DNA of 30,365 nucleotides from an uncultured Lachnospiraceae bacterium (lineage in GTDB: Bacteria; Bacillota_A; Clostridia; Lachnospirales; Lachnospiraceae). The stretch's first letter is position 1. Every line of letters starts with the position of its first letter. Shown piece by piece: positions 16,006-22,964 of this stretch. Location: the NCBI GenBank assembly GCA_905207905.1, contig CAJLNC010000025.1, positions 1-30,365 of the forward strand. The letters are read 5' to 3'. A program made the translations under genes and the position numbers. The notes under the pieces are model-generated. The model did not search any database. It had not been told where the DNA came from and was given only the letters and a program-made list of their open reading frames with translations.

Positions 16006-17637
16006 ATGAGATTCGATATTTTTCCAGTAAAAGGGCAGTTTTGCCCCGGAGATACCGCAGCATTTTATATAGAAAATTCGGGGGAGGCATCCTTGGCAGA
16101 GATCCGAGTGACTGCTTTAGATGGCTCAGTTGTCAAGAAGAGATATCCCCTTTCTCAGGGCCGTCAAAGAGCAGGGCTGAATGAGACGGTTTTTAAGATC
16201 GGTGGATATGGAGTTGAGGCAGATTTTTATCAGGGAGAGGAGCTGTTAGCTTCCTGTCGTACCGCTTTTGAGGTACGGGAGCCGGGAGAAATTATCCGTT
16301 ATGGCTTTCTCAGCGATTTTGCTCAAAAAGATGCAGGCTGCGAAGATGTAGAATGTATGGCAAAAATGCATATTAATACCGTACAATTTTATGACTGGTC
16401 CTGGCATCACGATCACCTGGTTCCCTTGGAGGCGGAGTATACGGATATGATGGGGAAGAAAAATAGCCTGCCGGTGGTGAAGGAGAAGATCGAAGCCTGT
16501 CACAGCCATGGAATGAAAGCTATGGGTTATGGAGCCATTTATGCTGCTTCGAAAGAGTATCAGCGGCAGCATTCCGATGAGAGTCTGTATGACGGAAGCG
16601 GAAGTCCGCTGTGCTTTATTGATACCTTTTATCTGATGAATCCCTCTAGGGAGTGTTCCTGGCACGACCATATTATTGAGCAGTATCAGGCATCGGTAAA
16701 AGAGGTGGGCTTTGACGGGATCCACATGGATACCTACGGAACCCCCAAAACTGCGCTGGACGCTCAGGGAAAAATGGTGTATCTGGAGGAAACCTTCCCG
16801 GATCTGATTGGAGATGTTAAGAAAAAACTTCAGGAGGTGCATCCCTCTCCCATGCTGATTTTTAATAATGTGGGGGGCTGGCCCTATCAGACCACGATGA
16901 CGGCAGATCAGGAGGCAGTGTATATTGAAGTATGGCCACCCAATTATCGGTATCATCATCTGGTACGCCTGATTGAAGATGCTTCCCTTAGCGGGAAAAC
17001 GGTAATCCTGGCGGCTTATCCTGCACCTTTCCGGACGGATACTCCCCAAAGGGCTTTGGAGAGTCAGCTGTTTTTATCCTATGTGATCGCCATGACAGGG
17101 GCCACTCAGTTGTTTTTCGGTGAAGAAAACGCAGTGATCACGCAGGGATACTATGGGGATTATACCAGATTGTCAGAGGAACAGCTGAGCAAAATCCGCG
17201 CTTATCAGGATTTCTTTGTACGGTACGGGGAGATCTTTTATGACAAAACTCTGAAAACAGTTAGCATGACTCATCAGGGTTGGGATAATCCGGAGTATAT
17301 TATGGAGCCAAAAGGCAGCGCAGACGGTGAGCCAGGGACTTTGTGGTATTATATCCGGGAGAACAAAGATAAAAAAGTGATTTCTATTTTAAACTTAAAA
17401 CAGAACGACGATCTCTGGAATGAGGGAAAGCAGACTCCCGAAAAGGAGGAGCAGGTTCATATTCGGATTCAGACCCTAAAAGCTCCAAAGGCAGTATGGT
17501 TTGCCTCTCCTGACCGGGAAGGAGGGGATCTCCAGGTGGCCCAGTATCAGTGGGTGAAGGCGGAACAGGGAATGATGGTTTCCCTGAAAGTGCCGGTATA
17601 CCGGTGCAGCACAGTGGTTTTAGAACTGCAGAAATAG
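16006..17637 (+). CDS. GH66 family glycoside hydrolase (dextranase/cycloisomalto-oligosaccharide-type), intracellular
   Basis: 543 residues of glycoside hydrolase family 66, which acts on alpha-1,6-glucan (dextran) either by endo-hydrolysis or by cyclisation. A beta-sandwich-like N-terminal domain (about 1-95, with FCPGDTAAFYIENSG) precedes a barrel domain. The nucleophile Asp242 in GFDGIHMDTYG and acid/base Glu308 in VYIEVWPP match the known GH66 pair, 66 residues apart compared with 68 in Streptococcus mutans dextranase (from memory). There is no signal peptide, no anchor and no inserted CBM35, so the enzyme is cytosolic and shorter than secreted dextranases. It probably trims imported long isomalto-oligosaccharides for the GH13 enzyme encoded next. 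A cyclising activity cannot be excluded. AAAGGA precedes the ATG. Confidence 0.88.
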   Translation: MRFDIFPVKGQFCPGDTAAFYIENSGEASLAEIRVTALDGSVVKKRYPLSQGRQRAGLNETVFKIGGYGVEADFYQGEELLASCRTAFEVREPGEIIRYGFLSDFAQKDAGCEDVECMAKMHINTVQFYDWSWHHDHLVPLEAEYTDMMGKKNSLPVVKEKIEACHSHGMKAMGYGAIYAASKEYQRQHSDESLYDGSGSPLCFIDTFYLMNPSRECSWHDHIIEQYQASVKEVGFDGIHMDTYGTPKTALDAQGKMVYLEETFPDLIGDVKKKLQEVHPSPMLIFNNVGGWPYQTTMTADQEAVYIEVWPPNYRYHHLVRLIEDASLSGKTVILAAYPAPFRTDTPQRALESQLFLSYVIAMTGATQLFFGEENAVITQGYYGDYTRLSEEQLSKIRAYQDFFVRYGEIFYDKTLKTVSMTHQGWDNPEYIMEPKGSADGEPGTLWYYIRENKDKKVISILNLKQNDDLWNEGKQTPEKEEQVHIRIQTLKAPKAVWFASPDREGGDLQVAQYQWVKAEQGMMVSLKVPVYRCSTVVLELQK

Positions 17638-17666
17638 TATTAGGAAGGAAGAGAGGGGCAGAAAGC

Positions 17667-19313
17667 ATGGGAAAATGGTGGGAAGAAACAGCAGTCTATC
17701 AGATTTATCCCAGAAGTTTTCGGGATTTCAATGGAGATGGAATTGGAGATCTTAAAGGGATCATAGAAAAACTGGATTATTTAAAGTGGCTTGGAATTGG
17801 TGCGGTGTGGATTTGTCCGGTGTATGATTCACCCAATGTTGATATGGGATACGATATCCGAGATTATGAGAAGATCATGCAGGAGTTTGGCACGATGGAG
17901 GACTTTCTGGAGCTTTTGGAAGAGCTCCACAAGCGGGAAATGCGGCTGATTATGGATCTGGTTGTGAATCATACTTCTGATGAGCATATGTGGTTCCTTG
18001 AGGCGAGAAAGTCCAAGGAAAATCCTTACCGGGATTATTATATCTGGAGAGATGGGGAGTCGGATATTCCGCCCAATAACTGGTCATCGTTTTTTACCCC
18101 TTCTGCCTGGAGCTATGAGCCGGTGACCAAACAGTGGTATTTGCATTTGTTTTCTCAGCATCAGCCGGATTTAAATTGGGAGAATCCCGGAATGAGGGAA
18201 GCTGTTTACGGAATGATCAATCGCTGGCTGGATTTGGGAGTGGACGGTTTCCGCATGGACGTGGTGACGTTGTATGCAAAGGATCCGGCTTTCCCGGACA
18301 GCAAGGAGGCTCCTAATTTTGACGGATATTCCTTTGGAGGAAATTATTTTACCGCTCAGCCCAAGCTCCATGAGTATCTGCGGGAAATGCGGGAACGCTG
18401 CTTTGACGGGCGGGATTGTATGTGCGTGGGAGAGGGAACCTGCGTGAGTTCCAGGGAAGCAGGGGAACTGATCTGTGATGGAAGAGAGTTAGATCAGATC
18501 TTTCAGTTTGACCTGATGGACATCGACGGGGGAAAAGATAAGTGGGATGTGATTCCGTTTTCCTTAAAAAGGCTGAAAGAGATTGTGGAAGAGTGGAATC
18601 AAAATTTGAGCTGGAATACCCTGTTTTGGAGCAATCACGACCAGCCAAGGGCAGTGTCCCGTTTTGGAAGCGTTAAGACGGAAGAATTTAGAGTCCGTTC
18701 TGCAAAAATGCTGGGAGCAGCGATGCACCTGCTGAAAGGCACCAGTTATATTTATCAGGGGGAAGAGATCGGCATGACGAATGTGGAGTTTCAGGAGGAG
18801 AGCCAGCTGATGGACGTGGAAAGCCTGAATTTTCTGGAAACTGCCAGAAAAAATGGGGTATGGCAGGAGGCCTGGGCCAGTGTTTTGAAAAAAGGCAGGG
18901 ACAATGCAAGAACGCCCATGCAGTGGTCAGATCAGCCAGGTGCAGGATTTTCTGAGAGCAAGCCCTGGATTATGGTGAATCCCAATTATAAGACCATCAA
19001 TGTAAGAAAGGCCTATGAGGATCCGGATTCTATTCTTCATTTTTATAGGGAGCTAATTCGACTGAAAACCTCCAGCCATGCGCTGACCTATGGAGAGTTT
19101 CACAAACAGTTGTGGGATCATTCCCAGATCTTTGCCTACAGCAGGGAAGATGAAAAAGAGCGTTATCTGATCCTCTGTAATATGTCGGATACTCCGGCGG
19201 AATATCAGATTCCGAAGGGATTTTCCAAAAGTTGGAAAGTTTTTGGGAATATGAAAACCAGTGTGTCCGGCAGGCTGGAAGCCTGGGAGACTCAGGTGCT
19301 TCTGGCAAAATAG
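17667..19313 (+). CDS. GH13 oligo-1,6-glucosidase (isomaltase type)
   Basis: 548 residues, typical length for GH13 subfamily 31. It cleaves terminal alpha-1,6-linked glucose from isomalto-oligosaccharides. Conserved regions: DLVVNHTS (98-103), GFRMDVV with nucleophile Asp198, VGEGT with acid/base Glu256, and SNHDQPRAVSRFG with His324-Asp325. QPDLNW (166-171) is the subfamily region V. The residue after the nucleophile is Val199; in this subfamily Val favours alpha-1,6 and Thr favours alpha-1,4 substrates, so isomaltase specificity is predicted. There is no signal peptide. ATG 17667 fits the conserved WWEETAVYQIYPRSF start; the upstream open frame overlaps the GH66 gene and is not coding. It is the last gene of the operon, with terminators after it. 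Confidence 0.95.
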   Translation: MGKWWEETAVYQIYPRSFRDFNGDGIGDLKGIIEKLDYLKWLGIGAVWICPVYDSPNVDMGYDIRDYEKIMQEFGTMEDFLELLEELHKREMRLIMDLVVNHTSDEHMWFLEARKSKENPYRDYYIWRDGESDIPPNNWSSFFTPSAWSYEPVTKQWYLHLFSQHQPDLNWENPGMREAVYGMINRWLDLGVDGFRMDVVTLYAKDPAFPDSKEAPNFDGYSFGGNYFTAQPKLHEYLREMRERCFDGRDCMCVGEGTCVSSREAGELICDGRELDQIFQFDLMDIDGGKDKWDVIPFSLKRLKEIVEEWNQNLSWNTLFWSNHDQPRAVSRFGSVKTEEFRVRSAKMLGAAMHLLKGTSYIYQGEEIGMTNVEFQEESQLMDVESLNFLETARKNGVWQEAWASVLKKGRDNARTPMQWSDQPGAGFSESKPWIMVNPNYKTINVRKAYEDPDSILHFYRELIRLKTSSHALTYGEFHKQLWDHSQIFAYSREDEKERYLILCNMSDTPAEYQIPKGFSKSWKVFGNMKTSVSGRLEAWETQVLLAK

Positions 19314-19321
19314 AGACTGGG

Positions 19322-19340
19322 AAAAGGCGCACTGCCTTTT
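19322..19340 (+). terminator. Small hairpin just after the glucosidase gene
   Basis: AAAAGGC (19322-19328) and GCCTTTT (19334-19340) form a perfect 7-bp stem with a 5-nt loop, 9 bp after the stop codon. The T-run is part of the stem, so termination may be partial; a stronger terminator follows. Confidence 0.5.
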
Positions 19341-19397
19341 GGATAAAAACGAACTCTGAAAGGAGAAGCCATTCTGGCTGCGGAAGAATAAAAAAAT

Positions 19398-19455
19398 AAA
19401 GCCTCTGCGAAGTCTGTGCGTTTATGCTGCGGCAGTCTTTGCAGAGGCTTTTTCC
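19398..19455 (+). terminator. Strong intrinsic terminator of the isomalto-oligosaccharide operon
   Basis: AAAGCCTCTGC (19398-19408) pairs with GCAGAGGCTTT (19441-19451), continuing inward through AAG/CTT and TGCG/TGCGG-CA elements, and ends in TTTTT. It is A-rich on the 5' side and may act in both directions. It isolates the glycyl-radical operon downstream. Confidence 0.9.
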
Positions 19456-19548
19456 GGTTTTACAAACAAGCAGTCTGAAAATCGCCCAAAAATATTCCGT
19501 TCTATTTGTATAATTCTAACAAAATCACCAATCCAGGAGAAAAACTAT

Positions 19549-19577
19549 TTGACTTTTTAGGATGCTTCTACTATGAT
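19549..19577 (+). promoter_or_regulatory. Promoter of the glycyl-radical operon
   Basis: TTGACT (19549-19554), a 17-bp spacer and TATGAT (19572-19577). The predicted start near 19584 lies inside the tandem operator-like repeats, an arrangement expected for steric repression. Confidence 0.75.
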
Positions 19578-19609
19578 TACATTAACGATAATGTTAACGA
19601 TAATGTAAT
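19576..19609 (+). promoter_or_regulatory. Tandem LacI-type operator candidates
   Basis: The 12-bp unit TTAACGATAATG occurs twice back to back (19582-19593 and 19594-19605). Each sits in a near-palindrome centred on CpG (CATTAAC/GATAATG at 19580-19593), as LacI-family operators usually are. The whole block is also bounded by the perfect inverted repeat ATTACATTA (19576-19584) and TAATGTAAT (19601-19609). It overlaps the -10 end and transcription start. The LacI-family gene at 22965 is the natural candidate regulator. Confidence 0.65.
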
Positions 19610-19725
19610 TGCCGGGAAAACGATTCTATATCGTGAAGGAAGAAGCAGAACAGCTCTTAAAGCTGCGGAGGTATGGGAGACGGGATACGGAGAAACAGAA
19701 CAGGCGGAATGGAGGATGAGATGGT

Positions 19726-20583
19726 GTGACAACGGGAGTAGTATTTGATATCAAGGAGTTTGCAGTTTATGATGGGCCGGGGCCCAGGCAGACTGTATTT
19801 TTAAAGGGCTGTCCCTTGCGGTGCAACTGGTGCCATAACCCTGAGGGTCTTTCCAAATGCCCTCAGCTCATGGTCAGCAAGGCCTCCTGCCAGCACTGCG
19901 GGAAATGCGCCCAGGTTTGCGACTACGGCTGCGATCCGGCACAGTGCGTAGCCTGCGGAAAATGTATTCCAGTGTGCCCCTTGCATTTGAGAACCATTGC
20001 AGGGGAGGAGATGACGCCGGAGGAGTTGGAGCGCAGGATCCGTATGAACAGCGATTACTACGCCAGATATGGGGGCGGAGTTACATTTTCCGGAGGAGAG
20101 CCGTTGATGCAGGCATCCTTCCTGATGGAGGTGCTGGATCGGCTTCCGGATCTTCACAAGGCCATAGAGACCTCAGGATATTGTAAGGGTGAGATATTCC
20201 AGGAGGTGGTGGATCGCCTGGACTATGTGATGATGGATCTGAAGCTGTTTGACCCGGAGAAGCATAAAAAATATACGGGAGTCAGCAATCAGCAGATTTT
20301 AGAGAACGCCAAGCGGCTTTGCAGAGGGGATAAGCCTTTTGTCATTCGAATCCCGGTGATTCCCGGAGTGAATGATAATGAAGAGAATTTCAGAAAAACG
20401 GCGGAGTGGATTGCGGGAGCGCCGATGCTTCAGAAGGTGGAGCTGCTGCCCTACCATAAAACAGCGGGAGCCAAATATACTATGGTAGGAAAATCCTATG
20501 AGCCGATTTTTGATACAGAAAAAAAAGTATGGATTTCCAAGGACATTTTTCAAGAATATGGAATAAGGAGCGAGATATTATGA
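19726..20583 (+). CDS. Glycyl-radical enzyme activase (radical SAM, PflA family)
   Basis: 285 residues starting at GTG 19726, with GGAGG 10 nt upstream. It uses S-adenosylmethionine and a [4Fe-4S] cluster to abstract a hydrogen from the radical glycine of the partner enzyme. The radical-SAM motif is Cys29-x3-Cys33-x2-Cys36 in FLKGCPLRCNWCHNPE. A ferredoxin-like insert with two CxxCxxCxxxC sets (Cys55, 58, 61, 65 and Cys74, 77, 80, 84) binds two extra clusters, as in activases of dehydratase-type enzymes and unlike the shorter PFL activase. GGGVTFSGGEPLMQ (116-129) binds SAM. Its TGA overlaps the ATG of the enzyme gene (ATGA), showing translational coupling and identifying the partner. Confidence 0.95.
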   Translation: MTTGVVFDIKEFAVYDGPGPRQTVFLKGCPLRCNWCHNPEGLSKCPQLMVSKASCQHCGKCAQVCDYGCDPAQCVACGKCIPVCPLHLRTIAGEEMTPEELERRIRMNSDYYARYGGGVTFSGGEPLMQASFLMEVLDRLPDLHKAIETSGYCKGEIFQEVVDRLDYVMMDLKLFDPEKHKKYTGVSNQQILENAKRLCRGDKPFVIRIPVIPGVNDNEENFRKTAEWIAGAPMLQKVELLPYHKTAGAKYTMVGKSYEPIFDTEKKVWISKDIFQEYGIRSEIL

Positions 20584-22655
20584 CAGACAAAATTCAGGCA
20601 ATGCGGAAATTTTTCGTAGAGGAAAAGCAGCAGAAGGCAGTGCGGAAGCCTGCCGGAGATGTGTATGAGCTGGCAAAACAGTTTGCCAGCGAGGGCGTTG
20701 GTGATGTGGATCGTGCCACCAGGCGGCTTCTGTGGGTGCTTAAGAAGGAAGAACCGGTACTGTTCCCCGGAGAGCGGATCGTTTTTACCAGAACCGTATC
20801 AGAGATTCCGGAGATCTTTACAGAGGAGGAGATGGAGCAGTTAAAGGCAGAACACTGGATCCACGAAAAGGGAGACGTGTGCAACATTAATGTAGATTAC
20901 ACCCTGCTTCTCCACACCGGACTGACCAAGAAGCGGGAAGAGCTGGCAGATGAGGCCGAAAAGCTGGAGACTGCCGGTGAGGCAGAGAAGGCTCATTATC
21001 TCAGATGTCAGATCCAGATTTTGGAGGCAGTGCAGAATCTGGCAGATCGGTATCAGGCTCTGGCAGAGAAAGAGGGAAATACCCTGGTGGCTGAGACCTT
21101 AAAGAAGGTGCCGGCCAACGCTCCGGAGACCTTCTTAGAGGCGCTGCAGATGTTTCGAATCCTTCATTATACGATGTGGTGCGGAAGAAATTACCACAAT
21201 ACAGTGGGACGTTTTGACCAGTATATGTATCCTTATTTTAAGAGAGATCTGGATCAGGGGATTTATGATGAGGACAGTGTGCTGGAGCTTCTGGAGGAAT
21301 TTTTCCTGACCTTTAACCGGGACAGCGATCTGTATCCTGGAATGCAGCAGGGAGATAATGGCCAGAGTATGGTGCTGGGAGGATTAAATCCTGACGGAAC
21401 AGACAGCTATAACGAGCTTTCCAGGCTCTGCCTTCTCGCCAGCCTGAATTTAAAGCTCATCGATCCCAAGATCAATCTCAGAGTACATAAGGATACTCCA
21501 TTGGATACGTATGTGCTGGGAACAGAGCTTACAAAGCAGGGACTGGGATTCCCTCAGTATTCCAATGATGATGTAGTGATTCCGGGCCTGATGGAGTTGG
21601 GTTACGAAAAAGAGGATGCTTATAATTATGTGATGGCGGCTTGCTGGGAATTTATCATTCCGGGTGTTGCCATGGACATTCCCAATATTGAGGCAGTTAG
21701 CTTTACGAAGGCTGTGGAGGACGCAGTGTTTGACAAGCTGGAAACCGCCGGAGATTATGAAACCTTCTTAGGAGCAGTGAAGCAGAATATTCAGGATCAG
21801 GTAGACGGGCTGTGCGGAAGGATTAAGAATCTCTATGTATTCCCGGCGCCCTTTGTGTCTTTGATGACCAAGCCTTCCAGCAGCCGGATCCCGGACATTT
21901 CTCTGGGAGGCAAATACAACAATTTTGGTTTCCACGGAACGGGAATTGCCACTGCGGCGGATTCTCTGGCAGCCATTAAGAAATATATCTACGAAGAGAA
22001 GAGCGTGACTCCGGAGGAAATGATCGATGCGCTGAAGCACAATTTTGAGGGACATGAGCTTTTGGAAAATAAGCTGCGCTACGATACCCCCAAGATGGGA
22101 AATAACAATGACTATGTGGACAGTATTGCAGCAGGACTGCTCAATGATTTTGCAGATTCCTTAAAGGGTAAGACCAATGAGCGGGGCGGCATTTACCGGG
22201 CAGGAACAGGCTCTGCCATGTATTATATCTGGCATTCCAAGGATATGCCTGCCACTCCGGACGGAAGAATGGCAGGGGAGGGAATCGCGGCCAACTATTC
22301 TCCCAGCCTGTTTTCCAGATGCAAGGGTCCGGTTTCCATTATTCAGTCCTTTGCAAAACCGGATTTGAAACGGGTGGTAAATGGAGGGCCGCTGACATTG
22401 GAGCTCCATGATACGGTGTTCCGTACAGAAGAGAGCATCCGGAAGGTGGCGCTTTTGGTAAAATCCTTTATGGATCTGGGCGGTCATCAGCTTCAGCTGA
22501 ATGCAGTGAACCGGGATACCATGCTGGATGCCCAGAAACATCCGGAGAAATACAGAAATCTGATCGTACGGGTCTGGGGCTGGAGCGGTTATTTTGTGGA
22601 GCTTGACAAGGAATACCAGGATCATATTATCCAGAGAATGGAATTGGTGGTTTAG
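20580..22655 (+). CDS. Glycyl-radical enzyme of unknown substrate (dehydratase/eliminase-like)
   Basis: 691 residues from ATG 20580, with AAGGAG 9 nt upstream. The catalytic thiyl site is Cys355 in VMAACWEF, with Glu357 two residues on. This Cys-x-Glu arrangement is shared by glycyl-radical dehydratases and lyases and differs from the Cys-Cys pair of pyruvate formate-lyase. The radical loop is RVWGWSGYFVEL with Gly667 as the radical site; the bulky WGW differs from the RVAGYS/RVSGYS common in characterised members. ATPDGR at 558-563 is conserved. The protein is shorter than PFL (about 760) and glycerol dehydratase (about 787). No microcompartment, dehydrogenase or transporter gene accompanies it. 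A nearby LacI regulator hints at a sugar or sugar-phosphate substrate; Escherichia coli PflD/YbiW act on anhydrohexitol phosphates. The exact reaction is unknown. Confidence 0.9.
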   Translation: MTDKIQAMRKFFVEEKQQKAVRKPAGDVYELAKQFASEGVGDVDRATRRLLWVLKKEEPVLFPGERIVFTRTVSEIPEIFTEEEMEQLKAEHWIHEKGDVCNINVDYTLLLHTGLTKKREELADEAEKLETAGEAEKAHYLRCQIQILEAVQNLADRYQALAEKEGNTLVAETLKKVPANAPETFLEALQMFRILHYTMWCGRNYHNTVGRFDQYMYPYFKRDLDQGIYDEDSVLELLEEFFLTFNRDSDLYPGMQQGDNGQSMVLGGLNPDGTDSYNELSRLCLLASLNLKLIDPKINLRVHKDTPLDTYVLGTELTKQGLGFPQYSNDDVVIPGLMELGYEKEDAYNYVMAACWEFIIPGVAMDIPNIEAVSFTKAVEDAVFDKLETAGDYETFLGAVKQNIQDQVDGLCGRIKNLYVFPAPFVSLMTKPSSSRIPDISLGGKYNNFGFHGTGIATAADSLAAIKKYIYEEKSVTPEEMIDALKHNFEGHELLENKLRYDTPKMGNNNDYVDSIAAGLLNDFADSLKGKTNERGGIYRAGTGSAMYYIWHSKDMPATPDGRMAGEGIAANYSPSLFSRCKGPVSIIQSFAKPDLKRVVNGGPLTLELHDTVFRTEESIRKVALLVKSFMDLGGHQLQLNAVNRDTMLDAQKHPEKYRNLIVRVWGWSGYFVELDKEYQDHIIQRMELVV

Positions 22656-22682
22656 GGGAGAAATAGCCAGTTAATACACTGG

Positions 22683-22812
22683 AAAGAGGCTGCTGAAAAA
22701 TACGGCTTCTGGCGGACTTTTGATACGTTTTCTTTGAAAAAGATTTTGATTTTCGGAGAAAATTATTGGGAAAGATACCGCAGACTGTATTTTACAGCAG
22801 TTCTTTTTGTTT
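22683..22812 (+). repeat. MITE-like long inverted repeat acting as a terminator
   Basis: The outer arms 22683-22703 (starting AAAGAGGCTGCTG) and 22787-22806 (GTATTTTACAGCAG...) pair nearly throughout. Inside, TCTGGCGG and CCGCAGA continue the stem. The unit is about 125 bp and ends in TTCTTTTTG, so its transcript would terminate. Terminal inverted repeats of this length resemble small non-autonomous elements (MITEs) in Lachnospiraceae. Only a genome search would show whether it is repeated. Confidence 0.5.
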
Positions 22813-22906
22813 CATGAAAAAACTTTTTTGTAATGTTCTTCAGGAGTTCCATCATCTTTTTATATTCAGTTATTATTAGTATTAATCGGGAAAGCCTGGA
22901 AAAAGG

Positions 22907-22935
22907 TTGACAAATATTGCATTTCAAATTAACGT
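22907..22935 (+). promoter_or_regulatory. Promoter of the LacI-family gene
   Basis: TTGACA (22907-22912), a 17-bp spacer and TAACGT (22930-22935). The -10 matches only at its three most important positions. It is covered by the palindrome at 22927-22942. Confidence 0.5.
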
Positions 22936-22942
22936 ATTAATT
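22927..22942 (+). promoter_or_regulatory. Palindrome over the lacI-type promoter, possible autoregulatory operator
   Basis: AATTAA (22927-22932) and TTAATT (22937-22942) flank CGTA. The half-site ATTAACG is identical to that in the tandem repeats upstream of the glycyl-radical operon, suggesting that one regulator binds both. Confidence 0.45.
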
Positions 22943-22964
22943 AGGAAGAGAAGGAGGTGGCAGG

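Larger units (their letters stand above)
19456..19725 (+). other. Leader and control region of the glycyl-radical operon
   Basis: About 270 bp without a credible gene. It contains the promoter at 19549-19577, tandem operator-like repeats at 19576-19609 and about 140 nt of transcribed leader up to the GTG start. The 80-codon open frame through this region encodes the operator repeats as NDNVNDNV and lacks family features, so I regard it as non-coding. Confidence 0.6.
22656..22964 (+). other. Intergenic region between the glycyl-radical enzyme and LacI regulator genes
   Basis: 309 bp without coding signs. The left part is a long imperfect inverted repeat (22683-22806) that probably ends the operon. 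The right part holds the lacI-type promoter (22907-22935), a palindrome over its -10 (22927-22942) and the ribosome site AAGGAGGTGG. Confidence 0.6.

Noticed and set aside
16246..17049. 267-codon minus-strand frame inside the GH66 gene
   Set aside because: Antisense shadow; the plus-strand gene has both catalytic residues and good operon spacing.
19506..19748. 80-codon open frame before the activase
   Set aside because: It runs through the promoter and operator repeats, so its peptide just reflects those repeats; no ribosome site, no family features, and it overlaps the GTG start of the activase.
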